A DNA stretch of 64,000 nucleotides from an uncultured Eubacterium sp. (GCA_910583925.1 CAJTZJ010000008.1:34540-98539); one strand, 5' to 3'; positions 52,172 through 61,813 are shown, numbered from the stretch's first letter. Numbers and translations are program-made. The notes: generated by a model not told the origin, from the letters alone.

Positions 52172-52226
52172 TATAAAAATCAGCCGTAAAGCTATTTGCC
52201 TTTACAGCTTTTCTTTCTTTTAACAC

Positions 52227-52255
52227 TTGACTTAACATATCTTATAATATATAAT
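52227..52255 (+). promoter_or_regulatory. Promoter of greA-lysS
   Basis: TTGACT (52227-52232), 17-base spacer, TATAAT (52250-52255), 36 bases before greA. Confidence 0.75.
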
Positions 52256-52290
52256 AAAGTGATTAATTATGTATAAAGGAGCAATTCGTT

Positions 52291-52758
52291 ATGGCAGCAA
52301 AAGTATTTAAAATGACAGCAGCCGGCAAAGCCGAGCTTGAAAAAGAGCTTGAGGCACTTAAAACCGAGGGCCGTATTGATATAGCAGAAAAGCTTAAGGT
52401 TGCCCGTTCATATGGTGACCTTTCCGAAAACAGTGAATATGATGAAGCAAAATCTGAGCAGGCTAAAATAGAGGCTCGTATTACAGAGCTTGAATATCAG
52501 CTTGATCATTCCGAAATTATCAGTACCGAAGATAATGATTCTGTTTCAATGGGTTCTAAAGTTATTGTTAAAAGATTAAAGGATAATTTTGAAGCAACCT
52601 TTGAAATTGTTGGTTTTGCACAGAGCAATCCTGCGCAGGGTAAAATTTCCGATGAAAGCCCTGTCGGCAAGGCACTTGTCGGTGCAAAGGTCGGCGATGT
52701 TGTAGTTGTTGAAGCTCCAATCGGTAATTTGGAATATGAAATTTTAGGATTAGAATAA
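52291..52758 (+). CDS. greA: Transcription elongation factor GreA
   Basis: A 155-aa protein: N-terminal coiled coil with the acidic tip YGDLSENSEYDEAK that enters the polymerase secondary channel, and a C-terminal FKBP-like domain (SDESPVGKALVGAKVGDVV). It stimulates cleavage of backtracked RNA. GGAG precedes the ATG, and lysS follows 12 bases later, a common clostridial pair. Confidence 0.96.
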   Translation: MAAKVFKMTAAGKAELEKELEALKTEGRIDIAEKLKVARSYGDLSENSEYDEAKSEQAKIEARITELEYQLDHSEIISTEDNDSVSMGSKVIVKRLKDNFEATFEIVGFAQSNPAQGKISDESPVGKALVGAKVGDVVVVEAPIGNLEYEILGLE

Positions 52759-52770
52759 AGAGGTAGACTT

Positions 52771-54603
52771 ATGGCAGGAAAGTTTGAAATCAGCAAGAAT
52801 GCTGACAGCACTTTCACATTTGATTTGAAAATTGATGATGTTACGGTAGCTTCATCTCCTGTTTTTGACAAGGAAGATGAATGTAAGCGCGGAGTTAAAG
52901 CCGTTAAGAAAAACAGCCGAATGAAGGTTCAGAATATGATTGCAGGGGATGAGGAAAAAACAAATCCTAAATTTCTTGTTGAAGCAAACGGCGATGAGAT
53001 AAAATATACTCTTTTCCTTCAAACAGGTGCTGTTGCCTGCTCAGGCTCTGCTAAAACAGAAGAGGAAGCGTTAAAGAATATCGAATTAATCGGCAATAAT
53101 GCAAATGCTGCTCCAATGGCAGTTGCTGAGGTGGTTCTTTCAGAAAATGAACTGAAGCAGATCAGAATTGATAAGTTAACTGCGCTTCAGAAGCAAGGCA
53201 AGGACCCGTTTGAAATTACAATTGCAACCCAGACGCACGAAAGCAGCGAAATCAAAGAAAACTTTGATGCGCTTGAAGAAAAGGATGTTTTTGTCTGCGG
53301 CAGAATTATGACATGGCGTGATATGGGTAAGGCGAATTTCATTGATGTGCAGGACAGAAACGGCAGAATTCAGGTTTATGTTCGTATGAATGATATCGGC
53401 GAGGATGAATATAAGGAATTTAAAAAATGGGATATCGGCGATATTGTTGAGGTTAAGGGCTTTGTTTTCAAAACAAGAACGGGCGAGATTTCTGTTCATG
53501 CAAAGGAAATCAGGCTTCTATCCAAATCTCTTCTTCCCCTTCCTGAAAAATTCCATGGATTGCAGGATACGGACACAAGATATAGAAAGCGCTATCTTGA
53601 TATGATTATGAATCCTGATGTTAAGGATACTTTCATCAAGCGTTCAAAAATCATTTCTTCAATCAGAAAGTATCTTGATAATCTTGGTTTTGTTGAGGTG
53701 GAAACGCCTATTTTAAATACAATTGCCGGTGGTGCTGCTGCAAGACCGTTTATTACACATCATAATACGCTTGATATGGATATGTATCTTCGCATTGCAA
53801 CAGAGCTTTATCTTAAAAGACTTATTGTAGGCGGTATGGAAAGAGTTTATGAAATCGGCAGAAACTTCAGAAATGAGGGTATGGATGTAAGGCATAATCC
53901 GGAATTTACCTGTATGGAACTTTATCAGGCATTTACGGATTATCACGGAATGATGGATATTGCCGAAAACTTAATCAGAAATGCAGCCAATGAGGTTTGC
54001 GACAGCCTTCATATTGTGTTTAACGGCACAGAAATAGATCTTGAAACTCCGTTTGCCCGTTTAACAATGGTTGATGCTGTTAAGCAGTACAGCGGTATTG
54101 ATTTTGCAGAATTTATGAGCGACAATGAAAAAGCTGTAGAAATTGCAAAGGAAAAGGGTATTGAAATTCAGCCGGGTAAGGCAACATGGGGAGATGTTCT
54201 TAATTCCTTCTTTGAAGAATTTGTTGAGAAGAATCTGATTCAGCCAACCTTTATTATGGATTATCCTGTAGAGGTCAGCCCGCTTACAAAGAGAAAGCCG
54301 GATTGCCCTGTATTAACAGAAAGATTTGAACTTTTCATCCTTGGCGGAGAATACGGAAATGCGTATTCCGAGCTGAATGACCCGATTGATCAGATGGGCC
54401 GTTTTGAAGCGCAGATGAAGCTTCGTGAAGCCGGAGATGATGAGGCGAATATGATCGATTATGATTTCGTTACTGCGCTTGAATATGGTATGCCTCCTAC
54501 AGGCGGGCTCGGTATCGGTATAGACAGACTTGTTATGCTCCTTACTGACAGCTATTCGATCAGAGATGTTCTCTTGTTCCCGACAATGAAACCGTTAAAT
54601 TGA
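52771..54603 (+). CDS. lysS: Lysyl-tRNA synthetase (class II) with N-terminal DUF1508-like extension
   Basis: A 610-aa enzyme, about 110 residues longer than typical LysRS. Residues 1-110 hold two repeats resembling DUF1508/YegP (GKFEISKNADSTFTFDL, then NPKFLVEANGDEIKYTLFLQ). LysRS proper begins near residue 121 (ENELKQIRIDKLTALQKQGK), with the OB-fold anticodon domain, motif 2 FRNEGMDVRHNPEF and motif 3 GLGIGIDRLVMLLTD. The start at 52771 has an AGAGGTAG site; an internal ATG near residue 115 has none, so the extension is probably translated. Confidence 0.9.
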   Translation: MAGKFEISKNADSTFTFDLKIDDVTVASSPVFDKEDECKRGVKAVKKNSRMKVQNMIAGDEEKTNPKFLVEANGDEIKYTLFLQTGAVACSGSAKTEEEALKNIELIGNNANAAPMAVAEVVLSENELKQIRIDKLTALQKQGKDPFEITIATQTHESSEIKENFDALEEKDVFVCGRIMTWRDMGKANFIDVQDRNGRIQVYVRMNDIGEDEYKEFKKWDIGDIVEVKGFVFKTRTGEISVHAKEIRLLSKSLLPLPEKFHGLQDTDTRYRKRYLDMIMNPDVKDTFIKRSKIISSIRKYLDNLGFVEVETPILNTIAGGAAARPFITHHNTLDMDMYLRIATELYLKRLIVGGMERVYEIGRNFRNEGMDVRHNPEFTCMELYQAFTDYHGMMDIAENLIRNAANEVCDSLHIVFNGTEIDLETPFARLTMVDAVKQYSGIDFAEFMSDNEKAVEIAKEKGIEIQPGKATWGDVLNSFFEEFVEKNLIQPTFIMDYPVEVSPLTKRKPDCPVLTERFELFILGGEYGNAYSELNDPIDQMGRFEAQMKLREAGDDEANMIDYDFVTALEYGMPPTGGLGIGIDRLVMLLTDSYSIRDVLLFPTMKPLN

Positions 54604-54621
54604 TTGCAGAATAATTATAAC

Positions 54622-54655
54622 CCTGTCTTGATGAACAAGGCAGGGCTATTTTTCT
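54622..54655 (+). terminator. Terminator of greA-lysS
   Basis: CCCTGTCTTG/CAAGGCAGGG stem, then CTATTTTTC. Confidence 0.85.
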
Positions 54656-54734
54656 GTATTCTTGATTTTAAATTATGATTATGATAAGATGATTAAAACC
54701 TGAAAAGGATAGTTTTGATTTAGGGAGAATAAAT

Positions 54735-55508
54735 ATGACGAAGAAAATAGTTATGATATTTTTTAGTGTGCTTTTGGTGTTTTCTCTATCTGCATGTAAG
54801 AGTAATACAAATGAAACTGCAAATATGGAAAATCAGGAAAGTTTATCTTCATCAAATACAAGTGCTGCGGAAAACAGTTCTGCTCCTGCTGAAACCTCGT
54901 CTGCAAATTTAACAACCGAAACAAAGCCTGCCGAAGAACCCGCAACACAGAAAAAGACAGAAGAAAGCACAACGGCTGAAGAGATAACAACTGCAAAAAA
55001 GACTGTTGTAACAACAGCGAAAGAAACTGCAGCGAAAAAACGAAATACCGCCACAACTGCAAGAAAGGTTACAACAACCAAGAAAGTAACAACCACTGAA
55101 AAGACCGTTGCAACAACGAAACCGAATTATAATGTGAATTCGTCAAACAGCAATGTAAAAGCAGTGTATAATCTTGTAAATCAGGAGCGTTCGAAAAACG
55201 GACTTGGAAAGTTTGTTTATAGAAATGACTTGCAGAATGCGGCTGATATAAGGGCGAAAGAGCTTGCAAAAAAGTTTGACCATAATCGTCCGAATGGAAA
55301 AGATTGGAATACGGCAATAAATGTTTCATTTAAAACAGCAGGCGAAAATATTGCCTATGGCAGTAAGGATGCTGCTTCGGTAATGAGCTCATGGATGAAT
55401 TCACAAGGTCATAAAGATAATATTCTCAGTAAGAATTTTACGGGCATTGCAGTTGGTTGTTATGAAGAAAACGGAGTTAAATATTGGGTTCAGTTATTTG
55501 TAGGATAA
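54735..55508 (+). CDS. CAP/SCP-domain lipoprotein
   Basis: A 257-aa exported protein. Signal peptide with lipobox LSAC at residues 17-20; a long Thr/Ala/Lys linker (about 25-135, with TTTKKVTTTEK-like repeats) that may span the wall; then a CAP domain: VNQERSKNGLGKF, FDHNRPNG, TAGENIAYG and SQGHKDNILS with conserved His and Glu residues. Bacterial CAP proteins are common in spore formers with poorly known roles. Confidence 0.87.
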   Translation: MTKKIVMIFFSVLLVFSLSACKSNTNETANMENQESLSSSNTSAAENSSAPAETSSANLTTETKPAEEPATQKKTEESTTAEEITTAKKTVVTTAKETAAKKRNTATTARKVTTTKKVTTTEKTVATTKPNYNVNSSNSNVKAVYNLVNQERSKNGLGKFVYRNDLQNAADIRAKELAKKFDHNRPNGKDWNTAINVSFKTAGENIAYGSKDAASVMSSWMNSQGHKDNILSKNFTGIAVGCYEENGVKYWVQLFVG

Positions 55509-55529
55509 AAATAAAATGAAAAAACTTAA

Positions 55530-55560
55530 AGAGCAGGCAGTTTTTGCCTGCTTGTTTTCT
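55530..55560 (+). terminator. Terminator after the CAP gene
   Basis: AGCAGGCA/TGCCTGCT stem followed by TGTTTTCTTT. Confidence 0.75.
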
Positions 55561-55701
55561 TTCCGTAATCAGGAAGCATATAGAAATGTTTTGATTTTGC
55601 TTGATTTTATCCTTATGTTGTGATAGGATAACAAGAAGGAAAATGTGTTTATTTTTAATATTTAATAAAACTTTAATTCTAATAGATTTGGAGATGTTTT
55701 T

Positions 55702-57363
55702 ATGAGATCAGATTTAATTAAAGAGGGTCCTTCCCGTGCTCCTCACAGATCGCTTTTAAGAGCTCTTGGTATTGATGAGCTTGAAATGAAAAGACCTTTT
55801 GTGGCTGTTGTAAACTCAAAAAGTGATTATATTCCGGGTCATATGCACCTTGATAAAATTGCAGAACAGGTTAAAGCAGGTATAAGAAATGCCGGCGGTG
55901 TACCGTTTGAATTCAATACAATCGGCGTTTGTGACGGTATTGCTATGAATCATAGAGGAATGAAATACAGCCTCTGCTCAAGAGAATTGATTGCAGATTC
56001 AATCGAGGTTATGCTTACCGCTCATCCGCTTGATGCAATCGTTTTCATTCCAAACTGCGATAAAATTGTTCCCGGTATGCTTCTTGCTGCCTGCAGACTT
56101 AATCTTCCGTGTATTTTTATTAACGGAGGTCCTATGCTTCCGGGTAAAAGCACGGAAACAGAAAATCGCATCGGTCTTTCCGAGCAGTTTGAATATGTTG
56201 GTGCAAATGCAGTTGGTAAGATGAGCGAGGCCAATCTTGAAAGCTGTGCGTTTACAGCGTGTCCAACCTGCGGCTCCTGCAGCGGTATGTATACGGCAAA
56301 TTCAATGAACTGCTTAACAGAAACAATCGGTATGTCGCTTCCCGGTTCAGGTACAATTCCGGCTGTTATGAGTGCAAGGCTTCGTCTTGCCAAGGTTGCA
56401 GGTGAGCGTGTTATGGATCTTCTTAAGGAGGATATCAGACCAAGCGATATAATAACAGAAAAGGCTATCGAAAATGCTATGCGTACAGATATGGCTATCG
56501 GCTGCTCAACGAATACAATTCTTCATTTAACGGCTATAGCCCATGCAGCAGGTCATGATATTGATCTTGATCAGCTTGATTCATATGGAAGAAAAACACC
56601 GCAGATTTGTAAGCTTAACCCTGCTTCCTCTGTGTTCATTACCGATCTTAACGATGTTGGCGGTATGCAGGCAGTTGTTAAAGAGCTTGCCAAGGGCGGT
56701 ATGATTAATACGGATTGTCTTACAGTCAGCGGAACAGTAGCAGACAGAATTGCAAATGCACCTGATGCTGACGGAGATATTATCCATATGGTTGATAAGC
56801 CTTTCTCAGCAGATGGCGGTATTGCAGTTCTTAAGGGTAATCTTGCTGAGGATGGTGCTGTTGTTAAGAAAGGGGCAGTTGCTCCTGAAATGATGCAGCA
56901 TAAAGGACCTGCAAAGTGCTATAATAGTGAAGAGGAAGCTATTGCTGCAATTAACGGCGGCAAGGTTGTTGCAGGTGATGTTGTTGTTATTCGTTACGAA
57001 GGTCCAAAGGGCGGTCCCGGTATGAGAGAGATGCTCTCCCCTACATCCGCAATTATCGGTATGGGTCTTGGTTCTTCGGTAGCTCTTCTGACAGATGGTC
57101 GCTTCAGCGGTGCTACAAGAGGTGCTTCAATCGGTCATGTAAGTCCGGAAGCAGCAGTAGGCGGTACGATTGCGCTTGTTGAAGATGGCGATCAAATCGA
57201 AATTGATATTCCGGCAAGAGTTCTTCGTGTTAATGTTTCAAATGAAACTCTGGCGGAAAGAAAAGCAAAATGGCAGCCTCCGGTTCAGAATCTTACCGGT
57301 TATCTTAAACGCTATGCTCAGCATGTAACAAGTGGCTCTCAGGGTGCTGTTTTTGAAGATTAA
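55702..57363 (+). CDS. ilvD: Dihydroxy-acid dehydratase
   Basis: A 553-aa iron-sulfur enzyme of Val/Leu/Ile synthesis. Cluster cysteines are seen in NTIGVCDGIAMNHRGM (near 76), IPNCDKIVPGML (near 118) and ACPTCGSCSGMYTANSMNCL (near 190); the C-terminal GRFSGATRGASIGHVSPEA contains the catalytic Ser region. The ATG follows GGAG. A TATCCT/AGGATA hairpin (55609-55631) lies in its leader; no T-box or attenuator could be recognised. Confidence 0.96.
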   Translation: MRSDLIKEGPSRAPHRSLLRALGIDELEMKRPFVAVVNSKSDYIPGHMHLDKIAEQVKAGIRNAGGVPFEFNTIGVCDGIAMNHRGMKYSLCSRELIADSIEVMLTAHPLDAIVFIPNCDKIVPGMLLAACRLNLPCIFINGGPMLPGKSTETENRIGLSEQFEYVGANAVGKMSEANLESCAFTACPTCGSCSGMYTANSMNCLTETIGMSLPGSGTIPAVMSARLRLAKVAGERVMDLLKEDIRPSDIITEKAIENAMRTDMAIGCSTNTILHLTAIAHAAGHDIDLDQLDSYGRKTPQICKLNPASSVFITDLNDVGGMQAVVKELAKGGMINTDCLTVSGTVADRIANAPDADGDIIHMVDKPFSADGGIAVLKGNLAEDGAVVKKGAVAPEMMQHKGPAKCYNSEEEAIAAINGGKVVAGDVVVIRYEGPKGGPGMREMLSPTSAIIGMGLGSSVALLTDGRFSGATRGASIGHVSPEAAVGGTIALVEDGDQIEIDIPARVLRVNVSNETLAERKAKWQPPVQNLTGYLKRYAQHVTSGSQGAVFED

Positions 57364-57397
57364 CTTGCCCTAATGCGTATTTAAAGGACGAAAAATA

Positions 57398-58786
57398 ATG
57401 GATAAAGATGTTGCTATTTCGGTTAAGAATGTCACGATGTCATTCAACCTTAATAAAGAAAAAGTTGATAATCTTAAAGAGTATGCCATAAAGCTTTTAA
57501 CTCACAAGCTTGAATATAAAAAGTTTCAGGCTCTTAAGGATATAAGCTTTGATGTAAAAAAGGGTGAGCATCTTGCAATTCTTGGTTTTAACGGAGCAGG
57601 TAAAAGTACCCTTCTTAAAACAATAGTAGGTGTTTATAAACCTACCGTAGGAACCGTTGAGAGATGTGGCGTTATTGCACCTTTGCTTGAGCTTGGTGCA
57701 GGCTTCGACCCAAACTATACAGGAAAAGAAAATATTTATCTTTATGGTGCGATTCTTGGCTATTCAAGGGAATATATTGCTTCTAAATATAAGGAAATCG
57801 TTGATTTTTCAGAATTGGGTCATTTTATCAATGTTCCGCTTAAAAACTATTCATCGGGTATGAAGGCTCGTCTTGGATTTTCAATTGCAACTGCAGTTGA
57901 GCCGGATGTGCTTATTCTTGACGAGGTGCTTTCCGTAGGTGATGCGAAGTTTAAGGAAAAGAGTCTGAACAAAGTGAAAAGTATGTTTGACAGCGGAGTA
58001 ACTGTTCTTTTCGTTTCCCATAATATAAGTCAGGTAAAGCAGATTTGTGATAAGGCAATTCTTTTAAACCATGGGGAAATTATTGCTCATGGTGATGTAA
58101 ATGATGTTAGTGAGCTTTATAATAAAATGTCCAAGCTGGATAGAGGTAACAAACAGCTTGTTGATAAGAAGGTTACGGATTTCAATATCTCTCAGCGTAA
58201 AAAACAGCTTGCAAACGAAGCCAAAACCGGTGTTTCCGCCGAAATTGGCGAAGAACTTAAGTTTTCATCTGTTCAATCGGTTTCTAAAAAGGCAATGTCT
58301 GCAAAAAAACCTGTAAAGCATCATGCTTTACAATCTGAACAAGGCAAGCCTGCTGTTAATCCGGTTGAAAAACCTGTTGCTGAGCCTAAGGTTAGTGCGC
58401 ATTTAAAAAATCCTGAACAGCCTGTTGCTAAATTAAGAGAAGATGTTCCGGTTCAAAAAGCAGAAGAACCGACAAAGCGTGCTTCAGAGCATATTCATAT
58501 TGATATTGCCAAAAGGGAAAGCAACCGTAGTGTAAAGCCTGCCGTTACATTTGTTGATGTTTACAGCAGTTCTCAGACAGCTCCTGCGAATCCTCCTGCT
58601 GAAGACAGTACTCCAAAGCAGAGCAGAGCATCAATTCAGTTTGCGAATATGCAGAACAGAACACTTCAGCAAAATGTGAAGAGTTCACAGCATACTTCCG
58701 GCTCTGCATATACAAACAGTTCAGGCACGCATTCGGGAATTGCTAAGGATGAGCTTGATGAAATTATAAAAAGTTTTTCAAAATAG
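57398..58786 (+). CDS. Polysaccharide/teichoic-acid export ABC ATPase (TagH/Wzt-like)
   Basis: A 462-aa protein. The ATPase (residues 1-245) has Walker A LGFNGAGKSTLLKT, signature YSSGMKARLGFSIA, Walker B VLILDEVLSVGD and switch His VSHNIS. LLELGAGFDPNYTGKENIYL is specific to the polysaccharide-export subfamily. The remaining 215 residues are low-complexity (Lys, Ala, Pro, Ser, Gln) with no Wzt carbohydrate-binding domain. The cognate permease is not adjacent. Confidence 0.85.
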   Translation: MDKDVAISVKNVTMSFNLNKEKVDNLKEYAIKLLTHKLEYKKFQALKDISFDVKKGEHLAILGFNGAGKSTLLKTIVGVYKPTVGTVERCGVIAPLLELGAGFDPNYTGKENIYLYGAILGYSREYIASKYKEIVDFSELGHFINVPLKNYSSGMKARLGFSIATAVEPDVLILDEVLSVGDAKFKEKSLNKVKSMFDSGVTVLFVSHNISQVKQICDKAILLNHGEIIAHGDVNDVSELYNKMSKLDRGNKQLVDKKVTDFNISQRKKQLANEAKTGVSAEIGEELKFSSVQSVSKKAMSAKKPVKHHALQSEQGKPAVNPVEKPVAEPKVSAHLKNPEQPVAKLREDVPVQKAEEPTKRASEHIHIDIAKRESNRSVKPAVTFVDVYSSSQTAPANPPAEDSTPKQSRASIQFANMQNRTLQQNVKSSQHTSGSAYTNSSGTHSGIAKDELDEIIKSFSK

Positions 58787-58797
58787 AATACTTTTGC

Positions 58798-58828
58798 CGC
58801 CGATGCGTTATGCTTTCGGCGTTTTTTT
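58798..58828 (+). terminator. Terminator after the export ATPase gene
   Basis: CGCCGA/TCGGCG stem, followed by eight Ts. Confidence 0.85.
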
Positions 58829-58922
58829 TGCAATTTATATTTTGTTTATTTAATAAATATTGTTTTCATTTTTTTTATATGTTAATATATATATGTAAAA
58901 ATTTATTTTTTTTGGAGGCAGA

Positions 58923-59744
58923 ATGGAACAGTTTATTAGGTTTATTGATAATCAATTACCGGATCAGTATGGCAATGAAATTCTATTCAAGTTTAAAAGA
59001 AAACTGCTTGAAGAAATGAATCAAAGATATGTTGAGGTTTCAAAAAGGGGAATTTCAAATCAAAGAGTTATCAGTGATTTGATTATCAGCGAGCATCCCG
59101 ATGTTAAAAAGGAATACGATGCGTTTTATATAACCGAAACAGCAGCTCAGAGAACACGAAGAAATATTATTATGAATGTTGTCGGCTCTGTACTTTATAT
59201 ACTTTGTATTATTGTTCTATTTCTCGGAATAAGCTTTATGTATCGTGCTATGGGAATGAATGTCTGGGGTAAAACATGGCTTATTGTTGTTGACGGTATA
59301 TTGCTGTGGGTTGTTTATTTATTGAATATCGGTGTAAAAAAGCTTACTTCGTTAAGGCGGATTTTTCACTTGTTTGCAAGAATATGTCTTGGTATGGAGG
59401 TTATGGTTTTATCCGTCGCTGTTTTCCTTTTTGTTCTTGTTATTGTCGGCTATCCGAAAAGCTGGATTATTCTTATTGCAGGCGTTGCTGCAATATTTAT
59501 TGCTGATGCCGTCTATGCTGCGGCAACAAAGCGCAAGCTTCGGATGATAAATTATCTTATTTATATTCCTGCCGTTGCTACAATGCTTTATATAATTCTG
59601 TCGGCTGTAGGTGTTCTTATGTGGAATACAGGCTGGATGCTTATTATTTTTTCACTTGTGCTTGATTTTCTTGTTATGTATGCTTCGTTTGCAAGGAATA
59701 GGCAGTATAAACAGGAGGTGGTTGATACATGGAAAGAAAATTAA
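58923..59744 (+). CDS. Multi-spanning membrane protein of unknown function
   Basis: A 273-aa protein. The N-terminal 85 residues are soluble and helical (LLEEMNQRYVEVSKRGISNQ) and resemble the short N-terminal helical module found before membrane regions in DUF1700/HAAS-like proteins; this likeness is weak. Six hydrophobic segments follow from about residue 85. TTGGAGGC precedes the ATG. It overlaps the next gene by 16 bases, implying joint function. Confidence 0.65.
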   Translation: MEQFIRFIDNQLPDQYGNEILFKFKRKLLEEMNQRYVEVSKRGISNQRVISDLIISEHPDVKKEYDAFYITETAAQRTRRNIIMNVVGSVLYILCIIVLFLGISFMYRAMGMNVWGKTWLIVVDGILLWVVYLLNIGVKKLTSLRRIFHLFARICLGMEVMVLSVAVFLFVLVIVGYPKSWIILIAGVAAIFIADAVYAAATKRKLRMINYLIYIPAVATMLYIILSAVGVLMWNTGWMLIIFSLVLDFLVMYASFARNRQYKQEVVDTWKEN

Positions 59745-61009
59745 ATGCAGAGCTTTGGGATAAAATGCATTATCTGTTTCGTGATTTTAACGACCGAATG
59801 GTGCATGTTGAATTACGATATGATTTTGAAATAAATATTGATGCACTTAAAACCGTACTTATCTGCTTTCTTGAGAAGGCACCTGTGCTACATTCCTCGT
59901 TTACCGATAACAGAATTCATCCGTATTGGACGGTTAAGGACTATAAAATTGATGATGTTTTAACCGTTAAAGAGGTTTCCGAAGCAGAACTTGATTTTGA
60001 AATAAATAATTTCCTTATCCAGTATATTCCGCCGGATGCCGATGTTCAGATGAAGGTTGCCGTTTTTAATCATAACGGAAAATCTGTTTTATGTGTTGTT
60101 GAAAATCATATGTGTATGGATGGCGGAGATTTAAAATACTTTATGAAAGCGCTCTGCCAAAACTATAATGATTATATTGAAAGCGGCATAAGCCCTGTTG
60201 ACCTGAGAACCGGAACACGCTCTTATGAAAGTGTTTATGAGGATTTTTCAACAGGTGAAAAAAGGCTTGCAAAAAATCTTTATAAAAATGTAAACTCAAA
60301 GGATGATCACGGCTTTCCGTTTACTCCGAACAGCATAAGAGATAAATCCTTTATTGCTAAACGGAAAATTCCTGCGTCAAAGTTTGATGAAATTCGCTTT
60401 GCGGGTAAAAAGCATGGCGCAACGATTAATGATATGCTTTTAACTGCATATTTCTATGCACTTTATGAGCTTGCAGGATTTGACAGCAGAGAAGGTATTT
60501 CTATTTCCTGTGCTGTTGATTTAAGAAGACATCTTAAAAGCAGTGAAGGTCAGGGCGTAACAAATCATACTGCATGGATGCAATGCCGCGTTCCGGAAAG
60601 AGGAGCAAATATTTTTGAAACTCTGAATTTTGTTGTTCAATCCTCAAATCAATTTAAAGAAGATAAATTTATAGGGCTTCATGGTCTGCCGCTTCTTTCC
60701 TTCGGTTATAAAATTTTACCTCTTGCCGCTTCGGAGGAGGTTATAAAAATAGGCTATGCCAATCCTCTTTTGGCAATGAGCAATATAGGTATTCTTGAGG
60801 TTGATAAGCTTGCTCTTGAGGGTCATGAGCCGATTGATGGTTTTATGAGCGGTGCCGTTAAATATAAGCCGTATGCGCTTTTATCTGTTACCTCGGTAAG
60901 AAAAGAACTTACTCTTTCCATGTGTGTAAGAGGTAATGATGAGGATAAATTAATTGTTGATAAATTCTTTGATTTAATTGTTAAGAATATAGATTTGCTG
61001 ACAGAATGA
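59729..61009 (+). CDS. Stand-alone condensation-domain/acyltransferase-like protein
   Basis: A 426-aa soluble protein of the CoA-dependent acyltransferase fold shared by NRPS condensation domains, WS/DGAT and alcohol acetyltransferases. The active-site motif is ENHMCMDGGDLKYF near residue 130 (HxxxDG). A second conserved part is SISCAVDLRRHL near 258, and VSNIGI-like AMSNIGILEVDKL near 350. No carrier-protein or adenylation domain is nearby. It may acylate a lipid, sugar or peptide in partnership with the overlapping membrane protein. Product unknown. Confidence 0.75.
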   Translation: MERKLNAELWDKMHYLFRDFNDRMVHVELRYDFEINIDALKTVLICFLEKAPVLHSSFTDNRIHPYWTVKDYKIDDVLTVKEVSEAELDFEINNFLIQYIPPDADVQMKVAVFNHNGKSVLCVVENHMCMDGGDLKYFMKALCQNYNDYIESGISPVDLRTGTRSYESVYEDFSTGEKRLAKNLYKNVNSKDDHGFPFTPNSIRDKSFIAKRKIPASKFDEIRFAGKKHGATINDMLLTAYFYALYELAGFDSREGISISCAVDLRRHLKSSEGQGVTNHTAWMQCRVPERGANIFETLNFVVQSSNQFKEDKFIGLHGLPLLSFGYKILPLAASEEVIKIGYANPLLAMSNIGILEVDKLALEGHEPIDGFMSGAVKYKPYALLSVTSVRKELTLSMCVRGNDEDKLIVDKFFDLIVKNIDLLTE

Positions 61010-61020
61010 TATAAAAAAAC

Positions 61021-61049
61021 AAAAAGCTCGTTTTAATCCGAGCTTTTTG
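61021..61049. terminator. Bidirectional terminator
   Basis: AAAAAGCTCG/CGAGCTTTTT perfect stem between converging genes. Confidence 0.9.
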
Positions 61050-61069
61050 TTATAGAGCAATTTAAAGAA

Positions 61070-61813
61070 TTAACCCTCGTATTCGTCTTCGTTTTCCCAG
61101 TTGTGCCAGATGTTCTGAACATCGTCATTTTCTTCAAACATATCAATCATTCTGCTCATTTTCATCATATCGTCCTGGCTTTCAAGGCGGGTATATGTTG
61201 AAGGAATGTAAGCAGGCTCGCTTGAAATCGTTTTGTAACCTTTTGCCTCAAGCTCGTCACGGATTGCGCCGACATCGTTTGCTGTTGTTCTGATTTCGAA
61301 AATATCTTCGTCATCGGCAATGAAATCTGTTGCACCGGCTTCAATAGCTTCCATCATAAGTTCTTCCTCGTCAACATCCTCTTTTTCAACAAGGATAACG
61401 CCTTCTCGGCTGAACATAAAGGTAACTGAGCCCGGTGTGCCCATATTTCCGCCTGCCTTATCAAAGTAATGCCTTACTTCTCCGGCAGTTCTGTTACGGT
61501 TGTCTGTAAGCGCTTCAACAATAACTGCAACGCCGCTCGGACCATAGCCCTCGTAAATAATTTCTTCGTAATCTGCTCCGCTTGTATCGCCGGCAGCTTT
61601 TTTAAGCATACGGTCTATATTATCATTAGGAACATTATTCTGTTTTGCTTTTGCGATAACATCTTTAAGTCTTGTGTTAACGGATGGATCCGGTCCGCCG
61701 TTTTTAACTGCAACTGCAAGCTCTCTTCCTATCTTTGTAAAAATCTTTGCTCTGGCAGCATCGTTTGCACCCTTTTTTCTTTTGATGGTGCTCCATTTTG
61801 AATGTCCGCTCAT
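61070..61813 (-). CDS. YebC/PmpR-family protein (TACO1 type)
   Basis: A 247-aa protein from the conserved MSGHSKWSTIKRKKGANDAA; this ATG is preceded by AAGGAAG, whereas the upstream in-frame extension (to 61882) has no ribosome site. Typical blocks are KAKQNNVPNDNIDRMLKKA, YEGYGPSGVAVIVEALTDNR and KAGGNMGTPGSVTFMF. Family members act as transcription regulators or relieve ribosome stalling at proline runs. Confidence 0.93.
   Translation of the reverse strand: MSGHSKWSTIKRKKGANDAARAKIFTKIGRELAVAVKNGGPDPSVNTRLKDVIAKAKQNNVPNDNIDRMLKKAAGDTSGADYEEIIYEGYGPSGVAVIVEALTDNRNRTAGEVRHYFDKAGGNMGTPGSVTFMFSREGVILVEKEDVDEEELMMEAIEAGATDFIADDEDIFEIRTTANDVGAIRDELEAKGYKTISSEPAYIPSTYTRLESQDDMMKMSRMIDMFEENDDVQNIWHNWENEDEYEG

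Noticed and set aside
55560..55701. T-box or leader-peptide attenuator before ilvD
   Set aside because: Only a short hairpin is present; no T-box sequence, branched-chain codon run or terminator/antiterminator pair.
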